Shown: piece after piece, positions 34,664 through 43,452 of the stretch
Position numbering within the stretch: the stretch's first letter is position 1
Layout: each line of letters starts with the position of its first letter
Origin: an uncultured archaeon
Lineage (GTDB): Archaea; Altiarchaeota; Altiarchaeia; IMC4; SCGC-AAA252-I15
Length of the DNA: 64,000 nt
Assembly: GCA_902384455.1 (NCBI GenBank)
Contig: CABMCB010000059.1
Span: forward strand, 35,938-99,937
Reading direction: 5' to 3'
Made by a program: the position numbers and the translations under genes
Notes under the pieces: model-generated
What the model was told of the DNA's origin: nothing
Database searches by the model: none
Seen by the model: only the letters and a program-made list of their open reading frames with translations

Positions 34664-35201
34664 GGCGTACATCGCGACGTTCACCGGCAAGAAGTTTTTC
34701 TTGCTCAAACCGAGGATGGAAGACATCGACATCACCGACATCGCTCACGCGCTGGCGCTGCAATGCCGATGGACGGGGCACTGCAAGTATCACTACTCGG
34801 TCGCGCAGCACAGCTATTACTGCTCTGTGCTCGGACCTGAGGAAGAGGCCCTTGAGAGATTAATGCACGACGGCTCCGAGGCGTATATCTCGGACATGAA
34901 CCGACCACTGAAGCACTACACCGACGCAGGCTCGGCGTACATGAAGGTCGAAAAACCGCTGCAGGACATGATTTACGCGGCGTTCGCGTGCAGGCCGATA
35001 GAACCGGCATCGGTCAAGATTGCGGACAACATGATGTTGTACGCGGAAAAAGCTCAGATTGTCGGCTACAAGTTTGCCGAGCAAGACGAGACGGAAGACA
35101 GCGCCCAGGCTCCGATTCTAATCGAGCAGTGGTCGCCCGAACGTGCAGAGAAAGAGTTCCTGAAAAGATTTCAGGAGCTATACAAAAGGAGAATCAATTG
35201 A
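34647..35201 (+). CDS. HD-domain phosphohydrolase (YfbR-like)
   Basis: 184 residues. Metal-binding HD motifs: SVAQHSYYCS and ERLMHDGSEAYISDMNRPLK, with a further Asp in VKIADNMM, as in 5'-deoxynucleotidases of the YfbR/YqeK type. Probably converts dNMPs to nucleosides or balances dNTP pools during infection. Between the kinase and metabolism genes. Confidence 0.8.
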   Translation: MQNKSKAYIATFTGKKFFLLKPRMEDIDITDIAHALALQCRWTGHCKYHYSVAQHSYYCSVLGPEEEALERLMHDGSEAYISDMNRPLKHYTDAGSAYMKVEKPLQDMIYAAFACRPIEPASVKIADNMMLYAEKAQIVGYKFAEQDETEDSAQAPILIEQWSPERAEKEFLKRFQELYKRRIN

Positions 35202-35542
35202 GCGTCGTACAATCTACATTCGTAACGGTCAGTTGTGACGGACCCGATTGCCAGAAGACAATCACGTTCGAGGCAACTGAAAAAGGCAACGCGGAAGCGA
35301 TTCGCGACAATGCCTGGTTGACCACGCATCGCGCCATTCAGACGTCGGACCGCCGGAACCTCGGTTACTGCTCTGATGAGTGCGAGGCAAAAGGACTAGC
35401 AACCGGAGCGCACAACAAGCTGGAACAGCGCATCATCACGGGAGCAAGTTCGCAATCTGTAGACCTGGCTGTACGAGCAGCAGCACAGGCCAAAGCGGCA
35501 ACGGACGCCATCAAGCACGGCGCTCCGGTAACGTTGGGATAA
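35198..35542 (+). CDS. zinc-binding hypothetical protein
   Basis: 114 residues from TTG 35198 (TTGA overlap; AAAGGAG upstream). CDGPDCQK ... YCSDECEA gives four Cys as in small zinc fingers; the C-terminal half is a helix (SQSVDLAVRAAAQAKAATDA). TAATG junction with the next gene. Confidence 0.55.
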   Translation: MSVVQSTFVTVSCDGPDCQKTITFEATEKGNAEAIRDNAWLTTHRAIQTSDRRNLGYCSDECEAKGLATGAHNKLEQRIITGASSQSVDLAVRAAAQAKAATDAIKHGAPVTLG

Positions 35543-35877
35543 TGGGAAGCACACCGGGATTCGGCGGCATCAAAATGGTCACGGACGAGTTCAACGCGAT
35601 GTGCACGTTGGCTCAGGTCGAGGCCAGAGTCCAGCCTATGCCGAATCCTGGCGACCCAATGAACTCGTGCAGACTGATTACCTTCACGAACTTCAGCAAC
35701 AAGGATATGGCAACCGTAATCGAGCAGGGCAGAAAAACGTTCGGCAAAGAGCACATCATCGGACCGGCGTTCACGCTTCAAATAATGATTGGCAGCGGAG
35801 ACCCGTTGCCGATAGTTCTGAAAGGGTCACCAAACGAAAATGCAGGAATACCTAATAGTGTTTCAGGCGCACGTTGA
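35542..35877 (+). CDS. hypothetical 111-residue protein
   Basis: MGSTPGFGGIKMVTDEFNAM; alpha/beta pattern (CRLITFTNFSNKDMATVIEQ; FTLQIMIGSGDPLPIVLKGS). No motif of a known family. Overlaps the next gene by 38 nt. Confidence 0.5.
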   Translation: MGSTPGFGGIKMVTDEFNAMCTLAQVEARVQPMPNPGDPMNSCRLITFTNFSNKDMATVIEQGRKTFGKEHIIGPAFTLQIMIGSGDPLPIVLKGSPNENAGIPNSVSGAR

Positions 35878-36199
35878 CAGACTCCGCAGTCCGGAGAACT
35901 TTCCAACGTCGGTACTCATCAAGGAAACCGTCTTCGCAGAAAGCGAAGAACAGTTGAAGCACATCTATAATGCAAAGTTTTCTCTGCACGTCGCTTCTCC
36001 AGGCCTAGCGGTATGGATTGACCCGGACCGCGTTGACGCAAGCCGCATCACGTTCAATCAGAAAATCTTCGTGCCCTGGCACATGATTACCTACTTCCAC
36101 GGCGACGTTCACCCGATTACTCCCTTGCAGCCGAAGGACAAGAGTCTGACCGGCGAGCCTATGCCGGAAGACAGCAAGAAGAAAGAAACCGTTCAATGA
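35840..36199 (+). CDS. hypothetical 119-residue protein
   Basis: MQEYLIVFQAHVDRLRSPEN, mostly beta with short helices, ending in a charged tail (PEDSKKKETVQ). ATGA overlap with the exonuclease gene. No family recognised. Confidence 0.5.
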   Translation: MQEYLIVFQAHVDRLRSPENFPTSVLIKETVFAESEEQLKHIYNAKFSLHVASPGLAVWIDPDRVDASRITFNQKIFVPWHMITYFHGDVHPITPLQPKDKSLTGEPMPEDSKKKETVQ

Positions 36200-36915
36200 T
36201 TTACTGCAGCATCGACTTCGAAACAACCGGCACGCATCTCATCAACGACCGTGGCATCGAGTCCGCTACGGTTTTGTTCAGCACGGCGCACAACCGCATG
36301 CTGGACGTACAGAGCATGCTCATCAAGACTGACAAGCCAGTCACGGCAGAAATCACCGGCATCACCGGCATCATCAAAGCGATGCTCGACCGTTTCGGCT
36401 ACGAGAACCGAGACGTTCTCGAAAGCATCATCGCGACCATCGAACAGAGCGAAGCCGTCATCGGATACAACTCCCGCCGTTTCGACTATCATATCCTAGA
36501 CCAGTGGGCGAAGCGCGAAGGCATGACGCTGCCTGTGCGTCCGTGGATTGATTTCTTCTACGACATGCCGTGGCAGGTGCCGACCGGCAAGCTGACGCAC
36601 GTCATGGCAGACCATGGTTTTCTAAACTACTTTCCACACGCAGCGCTGGCCGATGCACTCGGCGTCGTGCTGCTATCGACCAAGTACAGCCCCGAGCTAA
36701 TGCTCGCGAGGTCACAGAGTCCGGTCGTCGTGCTCCGCAGCCAAGCGGACCGCAGCCAGAACGACCTGGTCAAGAAGGCAAAGTTTCGCTGGAACCCCGG
36801 AGCTAAAATCTGGTGGAAGCCGGTGAAGGCGCAAGACGTTCAAGAAGTAAGTGAGTCACTTCCGTTCGGAGTTTCAATAGATGGAAGGACACAAGAGGAG
36901 CTAGAAGGACAATGA
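36196..36915 (+). CDS. DnaQ-like exonuclease with C-terminal module
   Basis: 239 residues. DEDDh motifs: CSIDFETTGTHL, VIGYNSRRFDYHIL, and FPHAALADAL with the catalytic His-x4-Asp. The C-terminal piece (VKKAKFRWNPGAKIWWKP) matches a small module often fused to phage nucleases and primases. Second free exonuclease of the window. ATGA overlap with the GroES-like gene. Confidence 0.8.
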   Translation: MIYCSIDFETTGTHLINDRGIESATVLFSTAHNRMLDVQSMLIKTDKPVTAEITGITGIIKAMLDRFGYENRDVLESIIATIEQSEAVIGYNSRRFDYHILDQWAKREGMTLPVRPWIDFFYDMPWQVPTGKLTHVMADHGFLNYFPHAALADALGVVLLSTKYSPELMLARSQSPVVVLRSQADRSQNDLVKKAKFRWNPGAKIWWKPVKAQDVQEVSESLPFGVSIDGRTQEELEGQ

Positions 36916-37454
36916 CAAACAGCGGTGGAGACGTCCTAGCACGCGGCGGAGTGAGCGCACAGTTTTCAACCCCGAACGTGTCTCAGGACAAATGGGACGA
37001 AGCAGTAGGCGGTGATAATTCTTTCGAAGAGAGAATGCGCAAGAAGGCTCTCGCGGAAGGCATCACCGAGGAACAGTACGAGGCCCAGGTTGCGGAAGCT
37101 AGCAGGCTAGCATCTGAAATCGAGGCAGCGGACAAGGCTGAGCGCGAAGCGGCGCAGGCCAAAATCAAGATTCGTGCAATCGCGGACCGCGTTATCGTGC
37201 GCCGTGTCGAGGTTGCAGAAAAAGTAGGACGTCTTTTTGTGGCGGACGAATCGAAAGAGAAGCCATACGAAGGCGATGTAGTAGCGGTCGGCCCGGGCCG
37301 GTTTATCGAAGGCAAATACCAACCCACCTCCATTGCAGTCGGAGAGCGGGTTGTCTTCGGGAAATATTCGGGCGCGGAAGTACGGATAGGATTCGAAACC
37401 CTGCTCGTGCTACGCGAAGAAGACATCTTTCTCGTTAAGGAACAAGGAGACTAA
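36912..37454 (+). CDS. GroES-like co-chaperonin with N-terminal extension
   Basis: 180 residues. The C-terminal ~100 carry the Cpn10 fold: IRAIADRVIVRRVEVAEKVG, YEGDVVAVGPG, GERVVFGKYSGAEVR and VLREEDIFLV. The first ~75 residues, absent from normal GroES, are acidic and helical (EEQYEAQVAEASRLASEIEA). It would cap host GroEL to help fold phage proteins, as T4 gp31 does. ATGA overlap upstream. Confidence 0.88.
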   Translation: MTNSGGDVLARGGVSAQFSTPNVSQDKWDEAVGGDNSFEERMRKKALAEGITEEQYEAQVAEASRLASEIEAADKAEREAAQAKIKIRAIADRVIVRRVEVAEKVGRLFVADESKEKPYEGDVVAVGPGRFIEGKYQPTSIAVGERVVFGKYSGAEVRIGFETLLVLREEDIFLVKEQGD

Positions 37455-37459
37455 CAGTC

Positions 37460-38110
37460 ATGTCAACATTTCAGTTTACAACTCGCAGCGGTAAAGAATT
37501 TGAGAAGCCTGAGTCCGGCCAGTATCTGGCTATTCTCGCGGACATCGTTGACCTAGGAATCATCAAGACTTCCTACAACAACGTTGAAAAGAGTCAGCCT
37601 ATGACTCGTTTCGTTTGGCTTCTGGAAGTCAACGGCAAAGACGGCAAGCCTCTGCAGGTCCAGGCTCGCTACAACAACAACCTGTACAGCGCAAAGGGCA
37701 AGGAATCAAACCTGTACAAAGCAATCAAACAGATTCTAGGGACGGCACCACCGGTCACGCTCGACCCGGAAACGCTAATCGGCTCAGTTCGCAAGCTGTT
37801 CGTCATTCGCGAAGTGTCCGAGAAGGGGGACTTCGCTAACATCATGGGCATCACGCCTGCTGAAGCTGGCAAGACGGTTGCAATTCCGACTGACTTCGTT
37901 CGCGACAAGAACAAGCCGGTGGAACAACAGGCCAAGAACAAAAAGCCGTTCGTTCCCGGACAACAGGGACAACAGGCAGCAGCACCGGCTCAGACGGCTC
38001 CGGCACCCGCAGCACAGGACCCGGCGGCACTCATCGCAGCGCTACAGGCTCAGCTTGCAGCGGCTCAAAAGGCAGCGGCTCCGACGCAGGGCGCTGACGT
38101 AAAGTTCTAA
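37460..38110 (+). CDS. putative single-stranded DNA-binding protein
   Basis: 216 residues. N-terminal OB-like strands (FEKPESGQYLAILADIVDLG; MTRFVWLLEVNGKDGKPLQV) and an Ala/Gln/Pro-rich flexible C-terminal tail (about residues 165-210), a common SSB layout. Position directly before the primase gene supports a replication role. Ends in GADVKF rather than an acidic tip, so the assignment is tentative. Confidence 0.55.
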   Translation: MSTFQFTTRSGKEFEKPESGQYLAILADIVDLGIIKTSYNNVEKSQPMTRFVWLLEVNGKDGKPLQVQARYNNNLYSAKGKESNLYKAIKQILGTAPPVTLDPETLIGSVRKLFVIREVSEKGDFANIMGITPAEAGKTVAIPTDFVRDKNKPVEQQAKNKKPFVPGQQGQQAAAPAQTAPAPAAQDPAALIAALQAQLAAAQKAAAPTQGADVKF

Positions 38111-38146
38111 TCCGACCAGGTGCGTACCGAAAGCCGGGAACTAGGC

Positions 38147-38176
38147 TTGACAGCAGGAGAGACTGCAAACTATACT
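38147..38176 (+). promoter_or_regulatory. sigma70-type promoter of the replication operon
   Basis: TTGACA (38147-38152), 18 nt, TATACT (38171-38176). The -10 ends 8 nt before ATG 38185, so the mRNA may be leaderless or have a very short leader. It lies in the 74-bp gap after the SSB-like gene. Confidence 0.75.
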
Positions 38177-38184
38177 AGGTGACT

Positions 38185-40206
38185 ATGGGAATCTTTCAAG
38201 AAGTCGCGGTGTCTCTCGCTGGTCGTGGCGTGCCCATAATCCCACTCCGACCACGAACGAAGATTGCTTTCATGAATAACTGGCCGGAAATTGCGACTAC
38301 CGACCTGGCGAAGCTTGTTCAGTGGGACCAAGATTTTCTCGACGCCAACGCGGCGTCTGTTGCGTTTGCACGTCCTGACGGCGTGTGGTTTCTCGAAATT
38401 GACAAGCCTGGATACCAGGAAGAAATTGAACGTCAGACAGGGCACAAGATTCCGCCGACTCTGATGGTGCGCTCGTCTCCCGGGCGTGGGCATTTCTATT
38501 TCAAGCAGACTCCGGCCAGCATTGCCATGGGCAACGTGCAGGCCAAGGACGAACAGGGCAAAGAACTCTGGTCTGCTCGCGTTGACAACCGCTATGTTGT
38601 CGCTCCCGGCAGCATTCACCCCACAACACAGCTACGCTACGAATTTCTGCGCGATGCTCCCATTCTTGAAGCACCGGACTGGCTCGTGCAATGGTGCAAG
38701 TCTTCGAACAAGCCTGCGCCGAAGACCGGCGTCAGCGAACTAGACAGCACCGAGCCTATCATCGAGGGCGGACGCAACAATGCGCTGACCTCTATTCTCG
38801 GCAAGGCGCGTCAAGTTCTGTCCATGGACCGAGAGCAACTGTTTCAGTACGGTCTATCCGTCAACGAAAAGCGCTGCCAGCCGCCGCTGACAGAAAATGA
38901 AGTGCGAACTATCGCGACGTCAGTCTCGAACTACAAGGTTGTAGAGACCGGCGGACTCGTGTTCGCGCAGCCTGAACCAACACCCGAGCCTGAAGGCCTG
39001 AGATTCCAGCCAGTCGCATATCCGAAGTTTCCGCGTTGGGTCATCAACGGCACGAGCATCGGCGAAGGCCTGGTGCTACCAATCTGCAAGGTTAACTCTC
39101 GCTATCCTGAGTTCATGTTCATGCCTGCAATGGCGCTGATGCTGAACTACATCGCGACCAAGGTCAAGATTGTCGGAAAAGAGAATCTTATTCCGTCGTT
39201 CTTCATGGTGAACATCGGACGCAAGGGACGCGTCATCAAATCATCATCGGTCAACGACGCAATCGCGTATCTAGCGACTGCAGGCGTGGTCAAGTATGCT
39301 GGCGGCGTGAAGAACGCTGAGGGCAAAACGCTGGTGTGGACTGCGGGTTCCGCCGAAGGTCTAGGCCTGGAAATGACCAGGACGAACTGCAAGAATGCCG
39401 TTCTGTTCTACGACGAACTGGGCACGCTTACCAGCAAGGCGATGATTAAAGAAAGCAGCCTGAAGACGAACCTGCTCCAGATGTACGAGTCCGGTATCTT
39501 CGCGAACACGATTAAGAGCAGAAAGGAAACGTTCAGCTTCGAACCGCGAACGTACTGCACAAGTCTAATCGCGAACACTACGGACAAAAACTTTCACTCA
39601 CTGTGGAGCAAGATGTCCGGCGAGTCTTCCGGTATGGACGAACGCTTTTTCTTTTTGTACCAACCGGAAATCCTGGACGAACTAAAGCCGTACAAAGAAA
39701 TCAACACCGTCGAGGGTTCTGCGGTCACGCGTAAGCTTATCGAGAAAGCCATCCTGCAGCAGTGGTATCACATCGTGGACGACACGCCGCTGGAGCGCGA
39801 AATCAACACTCTCGGCAACCGTACGATGTCCCGCGTAGAAAAGATGGCGCTGTATTTTGCTATCGACCTGGGCAAGGATGAAATCGACGAAGAGTGCATC
39901 GAGCGTGCGCTGGCAATCGCGAAGTACGAAGTTGCGGTTAAGGCGTATCTCACCGTGTTCGAGAGCACGACGGTAGAAGGCGCACTACAGGGCGAAATCA
40001 TTCAGCTACTGCAGCGCAACGGCGGAGCGGTTACAACCCGCGAACTGGCACGAGCGCTTCACCCGGAGCGTCACGGCACGTACCTCTGGAACAGAGTCTA
40101 CGGCGGACTGATTCAGGCCGGATGGATTGCGGAGTCAGGCAACGGAACCAAGGGCGAGCCAAGACAGGTCATTCTGATGCGGCTACCAGAAAAGGACGAC
40201 GAATGA
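38185..40206 (+). CDS. AEP primase-polymerase / helicase-like protein
   Basis: 673 residues from ATG 38185. Residues about 1-180: bifunctional primase-polymerase (AEP) domain with GVWFLEIDKPG (metal-binding acidic motif), SSPGRGHFYFK and RYVVAPGSIHP. Then a PriCT-like helix (NEKRCQPPLTENEVRTIATS), a DUF3987-like ATPase region with Walker B AVLFYDELG (about residue 410), and a C-terminal winged helix (GGAVTTRELARALHPERHGT). Likely the replication primase and possibly helicase. Coupled to thyX by ATGA. Confidence 0.8.
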   Translation: MGIFQEVAVSLAGRGVPIIPLRPRTKIAFMNNWPEIATTDLAKLVQWDQDFLDANAASVAFARPDGVWFLEIDKPGYQEEIERQTGHKIPPTLMVRSSPGRGHFYFKQTPASIAMGNVQAKDEQGKELWSARVDNRYVVAPGSIHPTTQLRYEFLRDAPILEAPDWLVQWCKSSNKPAPKTGVSELDSTEPIIEGGRNNALTSILGKARQVLSMDREQLFQYGLSVNEKRCQPPLTENEVRTIATSVSNYKVVETGGLVFAQPEPTPEPEGLRFQPVAYPKFPRWVINGTSIGEGLVLPICKVNSRYPEFMFMPAMALMLNYIATKVKIVGKENLIPSFFMVNIGRKGRVIKSSSVNDAIAYLATAGVVKYAGGVKNAEGKTLVWTAGSAEGLGLEMTRTNCKNAVLFYDELGTLTSKAMIKESSLKTNLLQMYESGIFANTIKSRKETFSFEPRTYCTSLIANTTDKNFHSLWSKMSGESSGMDERFFFLYQPEILDELKPYKEINTVEGSAVTRKLIEKAILQQWYHIVDDTPLEREINTLGNRTMSRVEKMALYFAIDLGKDEIDEECIERALAIAKYEVAVKAYLTVFESTTVEGALQGEIIQLLQRNGGAVTTRELARALHPERHGTYLWNRVYGGLIQAGWIAESGNGTKGEPRQVILMRLPEKDDE

Positions 40207-40889
40207 AGATTATCGAGCCTAGTTTCAGGCTGAGCATGCTGCACACCGCCGGAATGGGATACAACGACGGCGTAAAGATGCTCCGCTACATCGAGGAACA
40301 GGGGCGCATCAGCCATAGGTCAGAGGACAAGCAGAGCCTGGACTCTTGGCAGAAGTTCATCCCGGCGGTCGTCATGGGACACGGCGACTGGTCAATCACC
40401 GAGCACGTCTCAGTGACAGCGACCATCCGCGCCAGCCGTGGCGTCCTGAACGAACTGGTCAGGCACCGTCTCGCCAGCTACACGCAGGAGAGCACGCGTT
40501 TCGTGCGCTATGATTCGTTTGACCATTCCAGGCAGCAGTTCGAGTTCATCATGCCGGAGCGGTTGAAGGAAGACTACAGGTCCATTTTCTTTTTCGAGGA
40601 ACACTGCAAGGCTTCCGAGGCGGCGTACAACGCTCTGATTGACCGTGGCAGTCGGCCCCAGGAAGCACGCGACGTTCTGCCGCTGTCCTTCGCTTCGACT
40701 ATCGCAATGACCACGAATCTTCGCAACTGGCGGCTGTTCTTCCTGATGCGAACCACAAAAGAGACGCTGCCGGAGTTCAAGCGGATATCAGTTCCGATGC
40801 TGCGAGAATTTCAGCGCGTCATTCCGTTTCTGTATGATGACATCACACCTGACGCACGTCAGGTAGAAAACTTGGGGAAAGCACGATGA
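40203..40889 (+). CDS. thyX: flavin-dependent thymidylate synthase
   Basis: 228 residues. The ThyX signature is intact: LVRHRLASYTQESTRFVRY (RHR-x7-S). It makes dTMP from dUMP with FAD and methylene-tetrahydrofolate, supplying thymine for phage DNA. Next to the RNR gene in the same operon. Overlaps of ATGA type on both sides. Confidence 0.93.
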   Translation: MKIIEPSFRLSMLHTAGMGYNDGVKMLRYIEEQGRISHRSEDKQSLDSWQKFIPAVVMGHGDWSITEHVSVTATIRASRGVLNELVRHRLASYTQESTRFVRYDSFDHSRQQFEFIMPERLKEDYRSIFFFEEHCKASEAAYNALIDRGSRPQEARDVLPLSFASTIAMTTNLRNWRLFFLMRTTKETLPEFKRISVPMLREFQRVIPFLYDDITPDARQVENLGKAR

Positions 40890-41080
40890 CACAACGCTAC
40901 AAAATCTGCGGAGATAACAGCGGCCACGAGTATTACATCAAGACCCAAGACGTAGAGAAGTTTTACGAGTGGGTTGAGTCAACTGAAGACGAAGACAAAG
41001 CCGAAATGTACACCGGCCCGGACTTCGATGAATTTCGAATCGACGGAAACTTCACATTTACAGACCCGAGGATAGACTGA
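40886..41080 (+). CDS. hypothetical 64-residue acidic protein
   Basis: MTQRYKICGDNSGHEYYIKT, then strongly acidic (WVESTEDEDKAEMYTGPDFD). Sandwiched between thyX and the RNR gene with ATGA and TGATG overlaps. May be a regulator of one of these enzymes; nothing in the sequence proves it. Confidence 0.5.
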   Translation: MTQRYKICGDNSGHEYYIKTQDVEKFYEWVESTEDEDKAEMYTGPDFDEFRIDGNFTFTDPRID

Positions 41081-42717
41081 TGAGCATGAGTAAGTTCGCT
41101 TCTGACATTATGCGCCAGAAGTATTCGCACAAGAACAAGGAAGGTGAGGTAGAGTCGTGGGAGAACATCGCGTACCGCGTCAGCAAGAAGGTGCTGCAGT
41201 CGGTTCACGCTCCGGCAAGTCAAATCGAGGCGACTCGAAAGATGATAGCAGAGCGCAAGTTTCTTCCTGGTGGTCGCTACCTTGCGGCAACTGGGAGATT
41301 GTATCATCAGGTGAACAACTGTTTCTTGTTCCGCGCCGAGGACTCAAGAGAAGGCTGGTCAGACATGATGCAGAAGGCCACGCTTTCGCTTATGACCGGT
41401 GGAGGTATTGGGTGCGACTATTCGGACGTCCGGGAGAAGGGCCGTTTAATCCGGAAGACTGGCGGCGAAGCTACAGGACCGATTGCACTGATGCAGATGG
41501 TGAATGAATCCGGTCGGTACATCATGCAAGGCGGCTCACGCCGGTCTGCAATTTGGGCCGGACTGCGTTGGGACCATCCGGACATTCAGGAGTTCATCCG
41601 CCTGAAGGACTGGTCACCAGAAGTGAAAGCGATGAAAGAGAGGGACTTCAATTTTCCTGCAGCGATGGACATGACGAACATTTCCGTGCTGCTGAACGAC
41701 GAATTTTTTGAGGCGTACAACGATGACAAACACGAACAGCACACTCTGTCACAATCCGTCTATTGGTCTACTGTGTGTCACATGCTGGAGACGGGAGAAC
41801 CAGGTCTTTCGATTGACACGGGGAAGAACTCCCGTGAGACTCTACGGAACGCCTGCACCGAGGTTACCAGCGCAGATGACTCAGACGTTTGCAATCTCGG
41901 CTCCGTCAACATGGCTCGAATCGAAAGTTTGGAGGAGATGGCCCTCGTGGTTGAACTGGGCACCGCCTTCCTACTGGCTGGAACGGTATACTCAGATATT
42001 CCCTTCGCCGGAGTGGACAAAGTTAGAAATAAGAATCGCCGACTGGGACTGGGCCTTATGGGACTACACGAGTGGTTGCTCATCCACGGAAAAAAGTACG
42101 GAGCAGACGAAGAACTCGGAAAGTATCTCGAAATCTACGCAAGAAGTGGAACTCTGGTGCGGCCCTACGCGAAGAAGTGGGAACTCTCCAATCCGATTAA
42201 GACCCGGGCAATCGCTCCGAATGGCACTATCGGAATTGTCGCCGAAACTACAACGGGAGTTGAACCAATCTTCTGCGCGGCCTACAAGCGCAGATATCTC
42301 AAGGGACAAGTCTGGAACTTCCAATACGTCGTGGACCCGACAGCCAAGCGACTGCTGGATTCTGGTGTCCCGCTGGAGCTAATCGAAGATGCTTATGACC
42401 TTGCCAACGACGTTGAGCGTCGTGTATCGTTTCAAACTTGGGTCCAACAGTATGTTGACCATAGCATCAGTAGTACAATCAACCTACCGAGATGGGGCAG
42501 TGAACTCAATAACGAATCGCGTGTCCGAGATTTCGGTAACATGCTCATTCGGTACCTTCCGAAGCTGCGTGGTATTACCGTTTATCCTGACGGCGCTAGG
42601 GCTGGACAGCCTCTTAATCCGGTGTCTCTGCAAGAGGCTCTGAAGCAAGAGGGGCATGTGTTCGAGGAATCAGGCACGACAGTTTGCGACATCACAAAGG
42701 GAGGCGTCTGCGGATGA
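41080..42717 (+). CDS. ribonucleotide reductase, single-chain, probably class II
   Basis: 545 residues (or from Met3 at 41086). Catalytic features: first active-site Cys in VNNCFLF; loop NACTEV (Asn, Cys, Glu) with the second Cys in VCNLGSVN; C-terminal redox pair TVCDITKGGVCG. No ATP-cone at the N-terminus and no small subunit nearby, so a B12-dependent class II enzyme is likely. It reduces ribonucleotides to deoxyribonucleotides. GTCTGCGGATGA coupling to mazG. Confidence 0.85.
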   Translation: MSMSKFASDIMRQKYSHKNKEGEVESWENIAYRVSKKVLQSVHAPASQIEATRKMIAERKFLPGGRYLAATGRLYHQVNNCFLFRAEDSREGWSDMMQKATLSLMTGGGIGCDYSDVREKGRLIRKTGGEATGPIALMQMVNESGRYIMQGGSRRSAIWAGLRWDHPDIQEFIRLKDWSPEVKAMKERDFNFPAAMDMTNISVLLNDEFFEAYNDDKHEQHTLSQSVYWSTVCHMLETGEPGLSIDTGKNSRETLRNACTEVTSADDSDVCNLGSVNMARIESLEEMALVVELGTAFLLAGTVYSDIPFAGVDKVRNKNRRLGLGLMGLHEWLLIHGKKYGADEELGKYLEIYARSGTLVRPYAKKWELSNPIKTRAIAPNGTIGIVAETTTGVEPIFCAAYKRRYLKGQVWNFQYVVDPTAKRLLDSGVPLELIEDAYDLANDVERRVSFQTWVQQYVDHSISSTINLPRWGSELNNESRVRDFGNMLIRYLPKLRGITVYPDGARAGQPLNPVSLQEALKQEGHVFEESGTTVCDITKGGVCG

Positions 42718-43100
42718 CCATCGAACGGAAGTTTCTCATCTATGCGAGCGACATGATTAACCAGGAATGCGAACGCGTTCACAAGGCGAACGAAAAGTGG
42801 TGGACTGACATCCACACCGGAGAACGCCTGAACCGGAGCGTTCCTGAAATGCTCTGCTTGGTGCACAGCGAAATCAGCGAAGCGCTGGAAGGACACCGCA
42901 AGAACCTGAAGGATGACAAGCTGCCGCACAGGCCGATGATTGAAGTCGAACTGGCGGACGCCATCATTCGAATCTTCGACATCGCCGCCGGACTGAAGCT
43001 GGATTTAGGCGGTGCATACGAAGAGAAAATGGCGTATAATGCTGTACGGGCGGACCACAAGATTGAAAACCGCCTAAAGGAAAATGGGAAGAAATATTAA
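42714..43100 (+). CDS. MazG-like nucleotide pyrophosphohydrolase
   Basis: 128 residues. Core helix pair LCLVHSEISEALEGHRKN and EVELADAIIRIFDIAAG, the ExxE...ExxD metal-binding pattern of all-alpha NTP pyrophosphatases; then YEEKMAYNAVRADHK. It would hydrolyse dUTP or other (d)NTPs, or lower (p)ppGpp as proposed for phage MazG. Overlaps RNR by ATGA and the HNH gene by 1 bp. Confidence 0.85.
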   Translation: MTIERKFLIYASDMINQECERVHKANEKWWTDIHTGERLNRSVPEMLCLVHSEISEALEGHRKNLKDDKLPHRPMIEVELADAIIRIFDIAAGLKLDLGGAYEEKMAYNAVRADHKIENRLKENGKKY

Positions 43101-43450
43101 TGACAAGAAATCGTGTCAAATACATCAAACTATGGAAGCTGAACGGCGGCGCTGCTTACCTTAGAAAATGGGCTAATTCATACAACCGTAAATTGAAATT
43201 TTTGGTGTTTTCTAAATACGGCAAAGACGGAAAGCCGCTATGTCGCTGGAGAGGTTGCAAAATTTCAGACATTGACATGCTGACGCTAGACCACATTTTG
43301 AATGACGGTGCTAGGCACAGGTCAAGAGGATTCAAAAGCGGTGTCAACGGATATCATCAAATTAAGAATTTGAATTTTCCAAAAGGTTTTCAAGTGCTGT
43401 GCTGGAATCATCAATGGAAAAAGCAAATCCAGAAACTAAAAAGGAAATAA
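43100..43450 (+). CDS. HNH endonuclease, partly degenerate zinc site
   Basis: 116 residues. LCRWRGCKISDIDMLTLDHI and NLNFPKGFQVLCWNHQWKKQ: the same subfamily as 31832 and 33461, but the second knuckle is CWNH instead of CxNC and the C-terminal Cys are missing, so zinc binding may be weakened. AT-rich. Inserted between mazG and the DNA polymerase gene. Confidence 0.75.
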   Translation: MTRNRVKYIKLWKLNGGAAYLRKWANSYNRKLKFLVFSKYGKDGKPLCRWRGCKISDIDMLTLDHILNDGARHRSRGFKSGVNGYHQIKNLNFPKGFQVLCWNHQWKKQIQKLKRK

Positions 43451-43452
43451 AG

